DNA of 64,000 bases from Coniella vitis (lineage: Eukaryota > Ascomycota > Sordariomycetes > Diaporthales > Schizoparmaceae): NCBI GenBank assembly GCA_011317545.1, contig WUJK01000002.1:1302001-1366000 (forward strand), read 5' to 3'. A program made the position numbers and the translations under genes. Shown here piece after piece: positions 47,601-59,345 of this stretch. Position 1 is the stretch's first letter. Every line of letters begins with the position of its first letter. Under the pieces are notes generated by a model. The model did no database searches and had not been told where the DNA came from. It saw nothing but the letters and a program-made list of their open reading frames with translations.

Positions 47601-50600
47601 ACGAGTCTTTGTAGAATCGTGCTGAATGGACAAGGACATTCAGAGCGAGCAAGAGAAAGCTTTCTGGGCCGGCCGGTGAATGCGCTCGGAGAGGGAATGG
47701 GAGGGTCCGGGGGTGCTTTAGCACCAAGTCTTTTTGCTGAGGCTAGGTGGGTTCTCGGGCTGCGGCGATCTCGATGGATTTTGCGGGGAAGCAAATATAG
47801 ATTTGTGATTGGCGCAGCTGGTCAAGGATACGTCCACCCGTACATGCGTACCCTACATTTCGTCGGCTGCAAGTACGTTGCTGCTTTGGGTCATGTCGCG
47901 ATGCAAGCGCACAGCTTAGTTTTATGGTTCTCGAGCCCAGTCTGCACTTCTTTTTCCCTTGTTGGTGAGGCTGTACCAGTGGTGTAATGTGCATAGGAGG
48001 CCCATCCATGGCTTACGGTGGCCTCCTATCCTATGCTGTAGCATGCACGAAACCCAGCCTTGAACAAAGCTGCTTGTGGTGGGGTGAGTCGGGAGGGCAG
48101 TGGACTGACTTTGACAGATGTGTGCAGCAGGCCTTGTGCCTGCAGCCCTTGACCAGCCACTACTGCAGCGATCCGTAGAGGCAGAACACACCGAGTGGAG
48201 GAGGCCGGTAGCAAGCGTCACCATGCAATGCTATGCAGTGCGCCCTCAGGAGAAAGGATTTGCGGCCCAAGCAGCCCAAGATCAGGTTTACAGCCACGCC
48301 CTCTATGGACAATTGAATGGTGGTTGTTAGCATTGCTACAATGCGATTGCACCTGTGGCTGATGACAGACAGCCCGGGCAGCTTCTCGCAATCCGCAAGC
48401 ACAACATGCACACGTACTTTGCGTATAGGCAAAACGCCAGTTGTAGAGATGGATCGAATCGTGGCTCGCCCGCGCCGCTTCATTGTCTGATGTCCGCTGT
48501 GAGTGAGTTCGGTTTCCTGCTCGAGGACAAAGACTGATGTATGACACGCGCCTGCGCCAATCGTCGATGTGGCCAAGGCGTAGAGCGGTAGCTGTGATTC
48601 ACGGAGTCCAGCCTGGCTCGCATGATGATGATGTTGCCTCGAGGCTGTTCGTAAGACTTGGCCAGGAGACAGTTTGCGCTAGCCAACTAGAAAGAGACAT
48701 CAGCGACGAGACGACAAGACTGGCTCGACCCGAGCGGGGCCTTTAGGATAGCTGTGTATACCACCAGAGTACGGGGATCAAAACATCTGTATATTGACTT
48801 GTGCTAGTGTGCCAGAATGGGCTGGACCGTTTGCTTCGACCCTCAGATGTTTGATGCTCGATGCTTGGTGTGCGATGGAAAGTCGCATAAGAAAAACAAA
48901 GTTTTGTTCCCACGAGGTTCCCACGAGGTTGACACAAGGGAGCTCCCCCCCCCCCCCCTCAAAAGGAAGCTGTTCCTTTCGTCTGCTGAGCGAACAGCCA
49001 GAGCAGCAGCAGCAAGCACAGAAGGTAGGCACAGAAGACAGGCTCCCGGCCCCGTTCCCTTCCTCGTCGGAGGTTTCGCATTGTAACCCTGGACTGCGAG
49101 GACGGCAAACAGCCCTCGAGATCTCCACCACATGCTGCAAGCCGTCCAAGGACTGCTCAGCGCTTTTCTACATAGGACTGTCATTGTACTATGTACGCAT
49201 CCAGTACGGACTCCAGGAACGAGACGTCGGTCCTTGGGCGCTCGCTTGGATGCAACCCCCTTGCCGGCTGAAACTCCACCCAAAGACGTCGAGGGGCAGC
49301 AGGGCAAAAGCACCTGAGCACGCGCCACCACTCCTCCACCCAGGCGGCCCTGGCCACTCATCGTACAGCTCCCAGCCCGGCTAGGCCCCAGTGCGCCCCT
49401 CACCTGCCCCGCTCAAACTGGACATCTGGGCTTGCTGCATTGGCCTTTGCCTTTTGCCTTGCCCTGTCTCTCTCCGCCCGCTACAGTAGCACCCTGACCT
49501 GCTGCTACGCTGCCAAGGTACAACGGGTACATGGTACAGGGGCCAGAGGGGCCTGCTTGTCCTTCCCCCAGAGACCCTGACTTTAGAAGGCAGGACCTAC
49601 ATAGTGGTACTACAGCACGTCTTGGGGCGTTGGTCTTTGGTCTTCTTTACATAGTACCTCCATCGCACATTTCATCTCAACCGCTTCGCAGCCCTTCCTC
49701 CTTGGCCTCTTTTCCTTCTCCTTTCCTGCACCCCATAGCGCGCTACCGCACACCACGCCCTCACATTCAGCGTCTATCCACACAGTACAGCCCCTTTCGT
49801 CGATCTTGCGGCGCAACACCCTAGCGACCTTGTCTCTGCGCCACGTTGCTGTTGGCGCTCGATTGTAACGGCTGCGTACATACGGGAAGATGGGCGTGTA
49901 GACCAGCCATCGCCAACTGCCCAAGGACGTGTCACTCCAAGCTGTCAAGAGCCATCCACATCACCTGACCAACACGCGTTATCGACATTAGACAGCCATT
50001 GTTCTCGGCGCAATCCACTCCCCTCGATCGACGCACCGGTGCCAGCACCTCTGTTTTACACAAGCCTAGCGAACCACGCAGGCCGACCTAGCGCGGTTCC
50101 AGTTCACGCTCCCGGCCAGCCTCTGTGGTCCAACAACCTGCATCTGGGCTCCTCCCCCACTTCATCATCCACCCGTCGCGGCTCAAATTCAAATCGCCTT
50201 GAGCTCACTTGAGTCCCTGCTCAGTCCTTAGCAAGTGACAATACCCCCCCCCCCTTCGCCATTATCTCATCCCGCTGGTCGTCCCGTCTGGGTGCCAAGC
50301 GGGGATCGTGCCGTCAGGAATCAACATATTCAATCCTGCGGCCCCAGTCAGCGGTATTCCAGCTTACTGGCGGACCATTTATACCGCCGAGTCTTTCCTG
50401 GCGAGCTCAAGCAAAATCTCAAACCCACGTGCGCTCGTGAAATTGACCACAGCACTTGGAACTGTCGTCCGAATCGCGAGCCTCTGTTCAGTCCTTGCAA
50501 TACCCTTCAAGTGGCTTGATCGGTCACCCAGTGACGAGTCAAGACAGCACAGCCAGTCTAACTCCCTTCCGCAGCCGAGGTTCAAGTGTTTACGTCAGTC

Positions 50601-50698
50601 CACAAGAGCGCGCATCAAAGTCACTATTCCTAGCATTGGGGTGAGGTTCAGAAAACCTGACCTTGCTCCCTTGTAACCTTAATCTCCTGTCACGGACA
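44624..50698. other. Six-kilobase gene-poor region
   Basis: I support no gene in 6 kb. It contains a perfect T11A10 palindrome (45219-45243), three TACTATGTA-type words (47314, 49187, 49648), a C14 tract (48945-48958) and a C11 tract (50244-50254). A direct repeat of TTCCCACGAGG lies at 48907-48928. The open frames in it have no recognisable domain and no plausible intron partners. The last kilobase, rich in pyrimidines, is probably the promoter and 5' leader of the PSP1-domain gene. Confidence 0.5.
45219..45243. repeat. Perfect AG-T11A10-CT palindrome
   Basis: A run of eleven T is followed directly by ten A and flanked by AG and CT. A plausible function is a bidirectional terminator or a nucleosome-free site. 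The 3' end of the upstream secreted-protein gene lies 600 bp away. Confidence 0.8.
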
Positions 50699-53481
50699 AT
50701 GAGTTCCAGCATTCTCAGGCCTAGCCAACAGAACAAAGCAGGACCGGGAAGCATAGCCGCAGGTGTGACGCCCAGCAGTCAGGCACTTCTACTTGATAAA
50801 CTCCACGCTCGTCGCGCCACACCAGACTCTATTTCAGAGGCAATTGCCAGCTCTGACGAAGAGCAAGAGGCACATCGCCAAGAACACACGCATCCTATCC
50901 AGCTACAGAAGCCCATTCGCCGCGCCTCTTGGCTGAACGACGCCTATCAAACGGGGATTCGGCCTCGCCAAGACTCGTTCGCAAGCAGCTCTATGTCACC
51001 CACAACTTCTCACACAAGCACACCTCCTGCCGAGGCAGGTGCCAACGCATGGGGCACACATTCGCCCGCTTCGAACGTTATGGGCCGTGCCCATAATGGC
51101 TCGGGTCCTTTTGCATGGGGAGCTGGCATTTGGAACAATGACAGAAAGGAGCCGCCGGCCCGTCTCGCCGAAGTTCTTCCATCGCCAACTTCCTCGCATC
51201 CGCCAGGCAATTCATTGCTCGCTTCAGATGGAAGCCTGCAAACGTCTCCGGCGCCGCGAGACTCAAATGCCAACTCTCAGATACCGTTCGCTATTCCCAT
51301 TCATCCCACACCAAAGACGTACCGATCACAGTCATATTCAGTTGGTCAGGCGGACCCAGAGACCTCTTTGCCGGCTACCTTGACCGGGACGTCGGGAGTT
51401 CTGGGTTCCCGCAGCCGGGTTATGGCACATCCAGGTCTACAGCATCGACCATCAAGGCCTAGCATGCTTAGTGAGATGTCTAGCGATGGCGGTATGCTCG
51501 GCAAGGTCAAGGAAGTGGACGATGATGATACCGAGGAAACTGATACATTGCAAGGTCAACATCAGAGCTTCGAGGCCAAGACCATAGAAATGCTCACCCG
51601 AGAGAATGCCATGCTGCGTCAGCAGCAGCAGCAGCAGCTGCAAGCCAACCGTATGAGGCCGAGAGCATCCACTGGATTTGGCGGACTTGGTAACGGTTAT
51701 GGTCTCCATGATTCTGTCCCTGAGGAGTCTTCTGAGTATGCTGTCGATGTCGACGATTCCAACGACATTACTGCCGATGCTGCGGCCAAGCGAGCTTTTG
51801 GACGCAGGATGAGCGAGTTTGGCAGCGGGCCTTTCAGGACTTCATTTTCATTGGAGAACCGGCCCCTGGAGAACGTCAAGAAAGCTATATGGTCCAGCTC
51901 TCTAGGATTTGGTGGCTTAGGCGATATACCACAAAGCAGACGCCACTCTTTCGCAGATATTCCCACCCGTCAACCTTCAATTGGGTCTATCGGTGATCAG
52001 GTTCTCACCCAGGAGCCAGGTCCACTCGATATCCAACACTCTCAGGACTACTCTTCCGGTCAGTTCGAAACTTCAATGCTTGCCCAGGCAAACTCTGGTA
52101 AGATACTCACGCAATGCTGCTTTTGTTCTGAGGCTAACATCGACCAGCCGCTTACTTTTCAGGACCTGGGGTTTCTGGCGCGCAAAATTCTTTGGTGCCC
52201 TCGAGTTATGGAAATTTCCAACAAGCCGCCACCATGTACGGCATGCAGGCACCATTTGCCAACAGAGCACCTTCGCCACACCGCGGCCTCTATGGAATGC
52301 CACAACCTCGACATGCTCAGAAGCTCCACATTGTGCTCTTCAAATGCAATAGGGCTGATGTCTTTTACATTCAGGAAGGCACAGGCCTGTCAGTCAAGCC
52401 AGGCGATTTGGTGATTGTCGAGGCGGATCGTGGTACAGACCTCGGAACGGTCGCCAAGGACAACGTGGACTGGGCCCAAGCCAAAGAGCTTAAGGAACAT
52501 TATGCTGAGGAGCATTACAAATGGCTCATGATGTTCTCTCAGAATGCTGCTGTCGCTCAAGATGGGGCAACCGCTGGCCTTATGGCAGCATCTAATGGCA
52601 TGCACGGAGGTGCTGTTGGGGGCATGGGTCCACCCAGTCAACATCACATGCAGGAACCCAATGCCGGAGAGCTCAAACCGAAGCTCATCAGGCGTCACGC
52701 TCAATCGCATGAGATCCAAGCTCTACGAGAGAAAGAGGGGAGCGAGGCGAAAGCCAAGCGAATTTGCCAGTCCAAAGTCAAGGATCATGGCCTGAACATG
52801 GAGATCTTGGATGCTGAGTTCCAAATGTGAGCTGGCCGCAAGTAAAGACGATGGAGAAGACTTTGCTAACTAATGCTTCGCAGGGATTGGAAGAAGCTGA
52901 CCTTCTATTACTTCGCGGATTCCTACATCAACTTCAACTCCCTTGTCACGGACCTCTTCAAGATTTACAAGACCCGAATCTGGATGTCTGCTATCAACCC
53001 CGCGTCTTTTGCCAGTCCTTCGATGGCACTGCAAACACCAAGCGGAATTGGACCGGGAGCTGTTGGCGTGGTACGGAATGCTCCCAACGAACGTCGCCCG
53101 AATCAGCAGCAGGAACCACAACCCGCGTTCTCCAGTTCTTCGGCCGGCTCCCGTCCATTTTCCAATTCTTCGGTGTCCCCTTTTGGCGGTGAACGCGGCA
53201 CCGCACCCTTCTCTCAGCCATCTTACCCGTTCAAGGGCTATGGTGGATTCTCAACTGCATCACGTCCAGGCGCAGCCGCTTTTGTGCCTCCTGTAGACCC
53301 TTATGCCAATGCTTTCGCTAACGGTGGCGGTAACGTCGGTGGCGGTGAGTATCAACTGCGGTCTCGGGGTTTCCCGATGCATTCGAGCACGACTCCCCAG
53401 CAGGAACAGCCAATCTCGCCACTAAGCTCGCAGAGCGACTGGATTGGGTCTTTCCAAGGGCTGTCGCTCAACAGCCGTTAA
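50699..53481 (+). CDS. PSP1 C-terminal domain protein
   Basis: Three exons (50699-52097, 52163-52826, 52884-53481) give 886 residues. The PSP1 domain lies in the second and third exons. It starts at HIVLFKCNRADVFYIQEGTGL and includes LKPGD-like SVKPGDLVIVEADRGTDLGTV, EIQALREKEGSEAKAKRICQSKV and DWKKLTFYYFADSYINFNSLVTDLFKIYKTRIWMSA. Proteins with this domain (yeast Psp1, LSP1-like) are cytoplasmic and linked to mRNA metabolism and to suppression of DNA-polymerase mutants; the function is not well defined. The N-terminal 450 residues are disordered, Ser/Pro-rich, with a short poly-Gln run and several RRxS motifs. The start is the first ATG in frame, in ACAATGAG context. The frame upstream is open only from a TTG. 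Confidence 0.88.
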
Positions 53482-55044
53482 GGAACATAATTCCATCCAT
53501 CACTCTACATTCCCCTCGCATCTTGTTCTCCTTACCAACTCACCCGTTCTTATCAACAGCGAAATCGCTCTCAAATTCGACGCTTGTCGTTCGCGAAATG
53601 CATTTCTACGATTCAGATTTGTTTGAGGCTACTAGACGGTACTACAGGATCAAATTGATGAGGAAATGACACATCAGACTGTACATGATACGGGTTCTGC
53701 CTTTTCTTCTCTGGCGTTGGCGGACGCTTGTTTGCTATTTTACAGAATTTCAAGAGGAAAGATTTCAATTCTCCAAGGGTTGTGTCACAAGTCCGAAGAG
53801 GGCTAGATCGTTGGGCACACCCTCTCTCTTCCTTTTTTTTATTATTTTCTTCTTTTCACTTTACCTGTTGAGTTGGTCGTTTGACTTCTTGAGACTCTCT
53901 TTTCCTCCGATATCTTAAGGACAATGGGCATGAATTGGAAAGACAAATATTGACTTGACCCCCCCCCCCCCAAAAAAATATGGACTAGATAGAAAGAAGA
54001 CAGGGCCAATATTGCGTAACACGTTACACGCAACACTTGGTCCTGCTAATGTGTGGCAAAGTCTGAGGAAGTCCGGAATTGGGGTTTACTGCTTGTTCAG
54101 GATCCCCCTCCCCCCAACTTTTATTATAACAGATATTCACGTACCAAATTGGTCGGATGTCAGATATGTACGGCATGTAAAGAGCATGGAATTGATACAC
54201 TCATTGATGGTTAACACAGGGCAGCCAGCTCAAGATGATTGACAAGATTGAAGGATCCAGTGAGCGCGATCAGCCAGGCCTGGTTCGTTGGGCACAGCAT
54301 GTAAAGATAATGCTCGCAAATAATGCAACAAACACGCTCTCGATATCCAATTTCGGAATTCAATGCTGAATCAGAGTGCTACGGATTTGTGTGTAATCTG
54401 AAGAATCATGTCCGTAGAAAAGTCCATCTGGTGGTGCGCGAATCGAGACCGGCGCAAAGAACTAATACAGTGGAGGGTTGCTGTGAGTAAGTGAATGATA
54501 AGTCTTATTCATAATGTCCTCGTTCAATCACTATGTAATGCTACTCATGCAGATGATTTGTAGAAGCTTACATAGTACAAGCACATTGGAGTGTACTGTG
54601 TATATAGCAACGAGGGAATTTACATACTTTGTAGTAGTGAATAAGTTGCCGGCATGACCAATAAGATCATTGTTAATGATTGTTAGTGATCAGAGTTGCT
54701 TACGGAGCCCTGACAGACGTATTGAAAATCATACGTAGCAGTGACCCAACGCCAGGGACAGCCCGGGTGCACGCTAGGCCTACTCTGGCGCTGCTGCATA
54801 CATAGTAATCATCAGATGCTGACAAGCCATTTACTAACACAGCAAACTGATTTCTCAATAGCGGCGAATCCGCACCCCCACTACTACTTATACATGTTAT
54901 GTATGTACAAAGAGAAGAGCATGATGGCCAGTCTAGCATCGAAGATTCCCGGTATTTCTACCACTACACCTGACACTTATCGTCCAAGGACACGGAAGGG
55001 AGCTTGAGAAACTACAAAAGCATTGCGACGCTCTGCCGCCCCTG
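53482..55044. other. Intergenic region between PSP1-domain and pirin genes
   Basis: No gene supported. The stretch holds a C13 tract followed by seven A (53959-53978) and two TACATAGTA words (54569, 54799). Confidence 0.55.
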
Positions 55045-56268
55045 ATGAAGAAATTCGTTTCTCTTCTCTCCATCTTAATATCCATCCTCGTCGGAATCGT
55101 CTCCATTCTCGTCTATCGAACGCACATTGCACAGACAATCACTACTGCGACCAAGACCATCTTGGACAGAACCGTCAATACCGACAACACAAGCAGCCTG
55201 CCATCCGCCCCAGTCGAAGCAGAACAGCGCTCCGTTCCAGCGACCAACATGAGCATTCCTCGCGCTATCCGCAAGGTCTTCCTCGCCGTTGAGACGGCCG
55301 AGGGAGCAGGCGCCAAAGTCAGGAGATCGATTGGCACACCACAACTTCGCAACTTCAGCCCTTTCCTCATGCTCGACCACTTCAATGTGGCACCTGGCGC
55401 AGGCTTTCCCGACCATCCTCATCGCGGCCAAGAGGTTCGTTCGTCCCCAACCCCTGCGAAGCGTTCCCACTCGCCCCCAAACAGGACGCATGTCTGGTTT
55501 CCCAAAACTGTGCTTATTCACTAACGACTTCTTGTTATTGTATCACAGACTATCACGTACATGCTCACGGGCGCATTCGACCACGAAGACTTTGCCGGTC
55601 ACGCAGGGCGCATCCATGCAGGCGACCTGCAATTCATGACTGCTGGCCGCGGCATCGTCCACAGCGAGATGCCCGCACCCGACAGCCTCGACGGCGCGCC
55701 CAACACAGGGCTCCAGCTATGGGTCGACCTGCCCGCTGCGCTGAAAAAATGTGAACCGCGGTACCGCGACTTGAAGGCGAGCGAGATCCCCTCGGTGGAA
55801 GCCGACGAGGGCCGCGTCAAGGTCAAGGTGATCTCGGGCAAGAGCTATGGTGTCGACTCGGTGCAGGACCTTGCGTATACGCCTGTGTGGCTACTCGACG
55901 TGACGATTAAGCCTGGCGGTACGCTGACGCAGGAGGTGCCCCAGGGGTTCAATGCGTTTGTGTATACGCTTGAGGGCACGACGCGGTTTGGCAAGGAGAG
56001 GCGAGAGGTTTCGCAATATCACAATGTTGTGTTTGAAGAAGCAGGGGATGTGATTGTGGCAGAGAACGATGCAGCGAGCGGGCAAGACGCGAGGCTCGTC
56101 ATTGTAGCGGGGCAGATACTCGACCAGCCCGTCGTACAGTACGGGCCGTTTGTGGTCAACTCGCGGGAAGAGGTTATGGAGGCCATGTTTGACTACCAGA
56201 CGCACTCGAATGGGTTCGAGAGGGCCAAGGGCTGGGCTAGCGAGATTGGCAAGTCCATGGTGCATTGA
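55045..56268 (+). CDS. Pirin family protein with N-terminal membrane anchor
   Basis: Two exons (55045-55434, 55549-56268) with a 114-nt intron (GTTCGT donor) give 369 residues. Pirins are iron-binding bicupins; some are quercetinases, some transcription cofactors. The metal ligands are present: HPH in DHPHRGQE (residues 123-130) and H-x-E in HSEMP, within MTAGRGIVHSEMP. Canonical pirins begin at MSIPRAIRKVF, here residue 69 (codon at 55249). The reading frame from 55045 adds a hydrophobic anchor (SLLSILISILVGIVSILV) and a Thr/Ser-rich stalk. Either the protein is membrane-anchored or mitochondrial, or translation starts at 55249 and the first 68 codons are leader. The long frame has no stops and a normal codon look. 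Confidence 0.9.
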
Positions 56269-57142
56269 GGGAGGATGTGGACTGTGGCTTAAGGGATGTT
56301 GCATTCACGGATCTGAACGATCTGTCTTTGTGACGGGACAGAATTGCTTGTCAGGGACCGGACTTTTGTACATAGTATATGGGCTTCAACACAGCAAATG
56401 AGTTACTAGCATAAGAACATGCCAATTTGTATATATCACATGTCTATTCTACTGCTCTGCATCGAACAGGGTCTATGAAACTGACAGTATCATGAGAACC
56501 GGTGGCAAAGGTTCTTGCATACTGCGTATTGCCAGGAGGCCAGCATACCATAAGCACTCCAAAGGTCAGTAGATCAGTGGTCATATCCATACGATGAATG
56601 GCCCCTGTGGGTAGACCAACGGAACACGAATGGCGTCCAACAGCACAAGTTTGAATACCAAACATATGAGCAGGTGCCAAAGTGTGACGAACGGACGGAC
56701 CCAATATACCCGGGGGTACACCAAGAAAACAAACATCAATATCGATTCTGTTCTTTCTTGGCTCTCGCAACGTGATTGAAATGGATGTGTCAAGGGTGAC
56801 TATTCCTGCCCCGTCCCTTCCTTGTCGAGGTTTTCCTTATCTGCTGCTGTCTTCCAATCATTGGAATCGGTGAATGTACGTTGGGTGATGACCGACTGAT
56901 TGCTCCTCTTCTACTTGTGCATATGTGAGTGAGTCTTTTTTGTTCTCTCCCTGAGAAAATGGCATCAACATTCAAGGCTAACGGTGGCTTCAGTCCCAGC
57001 TCAGTCAAGGTGCAACGTGTTGGCTCACTTACACTATTTTACTCTGGAAACCAAGCACGCAGTACAACCGCGCATCTCTTGCTCTGGACCACGGTCTGTC
57101 CATGAAAAGAGTGCCCCGTACAAACTGAAGACAGCCAAAGAC
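56269..57142. other. Intergenic region upstream of the GH16 gene
   Basis: The stretch has one TACATAGTA word (56369). No supported gene; the right part should hold the GH16 promoter. Confidence 0.55.
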
Positions 57143-59072
57143 ATGTTCGGCGCTGTGCTTTTCCTTGCACTCTCGGCAGTCTTGTTCTGCCAGGCTTCCG
57201 CAACAGAAAGCAGTGGTCAGGACCACAACGGCATCGACGCCAGCGAAGGCGTGTGGTGGAACAGCCGAGGACAGCCATTTGCGGCGCCGGCTGCAGCGGG
57301 AGATTTGCATCAGCGGAATGGTGGTTTTGTGACCAACACCACGTCCACTGCAGCTCTTTACCGGTTGGTGGATGAATACAAGGCGAAGGATTTCTGGGAC
57401 AAGTTTGACTTTTGAGGTTTGGCACCGTCTTCTTTATCACTTCTTTTTATGTCTTGGCTTCCCATCTCGTCTTAGGCATAAAAGCTCGGTGGGAAGATCT
57501 CAAGTCGATATTCAGAACTGCTCCAATCCACCAACTTGCTTCACCCGTAGAACTTGGGTTCTTCCTCGGGTTCAAAGGGGGGCGGGGGCGGGGGACGGTT
57601 CAATCTTTGACCCCGATGCTGACCATACCTTTCGAATACCAGACTGATAGCACAAGGCCAGACCCGACAAGCGGTTTCGTAGCGTACCAAAGCCGCGAGA
57701 ATGCCGAGCGCCTAGGCCTTGTCACCAGCACCAGCAACAGCGACACAGACGGCATCGCAAAGATGAAAGTAGATACCGAAAGTATCTACCACAGACACAA
57801 CCTGTCGGGTCTGGGCCGCGCGAGCGTCCGCATCGAGAGCCTGGCTAGCTATGCCGAGGGTTTGATTGTTGCTGATTTTTCGCACTTGCCTGGACGGCAG
57901 TGTGGGATCTGGCCTGCGTTGTGAGTATACCTACATTGTTGGCTTGTTTCAATTTTGAGGGGTGGAAGGCCCGGGGAAGGGGGGTGGTGACGATATTACT
58001 CGTTCTCGTACTTTTCATGCTTGGAGGACAAGTGAGAGAGTATTGAAATTGAGTTGACACGGTGCACTGTGTGCTGTTGCTGGAAATAGCTGGACATATG
58101 CTAAAGAGCCTGTGTGGCCTCTCGGCGGCGAGAGTGAGTTTCTTCCCTCTATTATCTCTTGCCTCTCATGGCGTCTCAATCAACACCCCCCCCCCCCCCG
58201 GCTCCCTTTCCCGCGGCCGAGGGGTATATGTATTGGTGTGAGAAAAGAGTAAATGGGAGAGAGGAGAGGGTGGGGGTCGAGGAAAGCAAGCGATGAGTAT
58301 GGCAAACAAAACACTAACACGGACCGGTCTCACCAATACAGTCGATATCTACGAGCAATGGAACAAGCACAACTTCAACCGCCAAACACTCCACATGAAC
58401 ACCACATACAGCGGCAACTGCACCCTCACGAGCAGCGTCAACGGGCCGTCAGACCCGGCTTTCACAAACTACGCCGACACGACCGACTGCAACGTCGTCT
58501 ACCCGCGAAACGCAGGATGCTCGACGTGGGACTTTGAAGGGCCCTATGCAAGGCCGCACGGCGGTGTCTATGCTGTCGAGTTGACGTCCACGGCGTTGAA
58601 GATGTGGTCGTTCCACCCATCGCAGGTGCCGGCTGACCTTGCTCTCGCTGTTGGCGGCAAGACAAGCGCAAATGCCAGTGATAGCCACAGCGCTGCACCG
58701 GGCGGCGGACATCTGAGCCATACCGGTGATCACAACAAGGGCGTTCACGACAACCCATCCTCGTCCTCACTAGCATCAACGGGTAGCAGTGCTTCGACAA
58801 CCGTCCACCCAGATCCAGCAACGTGGGGCCCGCCCGGCTTCATGACAAGCAGTCTCGATGGCAGCTGCGACGTGGGGGCGACATTTAAAAACCAGACTAT
58901 TGTCCTCAACCTCGAGCTATGCGGCAGCGCCATTGACGGCAGCGAGTGGGCGGACGCGTGCGCCCTCGAGACGGGGTACAACAGCTGTCCACGGTATGTG
59001 GCGGAGAACCCCAAAGCTTTTGAAGACTACTGGTTTGGCATACGGAGTCTGAAAGTTTATCAGCGGGTTTGA
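57143..59072 (+). CDS. Secreted GH16 endo-beta-1,3(4)-glucanase, frame apparently broken
   Basis: Four exons are inferred: 57143-57416, 57643-57920, 58090-58133 and 58342-59072. The family cleaves beta-1,3/1,4-glucans outside the cell. A signal peptide ends at QASA. Exon 1 ends WDKFDF then TGA (57413-57415). The last three exons continue the family (PDPTSGFV, SVRIES, GIWPAFWTYAKEP). The catalytic motif GEIDIYE is split over introns, with the nucleophile at 58130-58132 and the acid/base at 58353-58355. The rest ends SLKVYQ and carries paired cysteines. Removing one T from the TTTT run at 57410-57413 would let exon 1 read FDFE and splice in phase (GAG|GTTTGG) to exon 2. This predicts a one-base frameshift or a sequencing error. 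A His/Ser-rich insert lies between GGKTSAN and HPDPATWG. Confidence 0.8.
58186..58199. repeat. C14 homopolymer inside a GH16 intron
   Basis: Fourteen C in a row lie in the third intron of the GH16 gene. Long C tracts also occur at 48945-48958, 50244-50254, 53959-53971 and, as G, at 60931-60941; all are non-coding. Confidence 0.85.
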
Positions 59073-59104
59073 TATGCTGTGCTGTGATGTGCGATTTCCA
59101 CTCG

Positions 59105-59345
59105 TATGATGGAGTCTCTGCTTGGGACGGGGAAAAGATGAGATGTGTGAGCAGTCCCTTTCTCCTTTCTCCGGTCGGGGGTGATGATAGATCCTCTGCT
59201 TATGACAGGGAAGCATGAGTGGGTGCCAGAGGTCTTTCTCCATTGTAGTCGGACCGGTGATGAAGTCTCGCCTTGGGACAGGGAAGGATGGATGAGACGC
59301 GTGAAGAGCTCCTTTCTCCTTTTACCGGTCGGAGCGGTATGGTGA
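59105..59345. repeat. Three imperfect tandem repeats of about 76-84 bp
   Basis: Units start near 59105, 59181 and 59257, with a partial fourth near 59341. They share TGATGA, TCT(C)TGCTT, GGGACAGGGAA, CTCCTTTCTCC and CCGGTCGG words. They lie in the 3' region of the GH16 gene and have diverged by substitutions and small indels. Confidence 0.75.

Noticed and set aside
48907..48928. Short direct repeat TTCCCACGAGG considered as a CRISPR or attachment-site remnant
   Set aside because: Only two adjacent copies exist with no spacer structure, and the genome is fungal. It is a simple duplication.
59105..59345. The tandem units behind GH16 considered as a CRISPR-like array
   Set aside because: The whole 76-84-bp unit is repeated with drift and no unique spacers lie between constant repeats.
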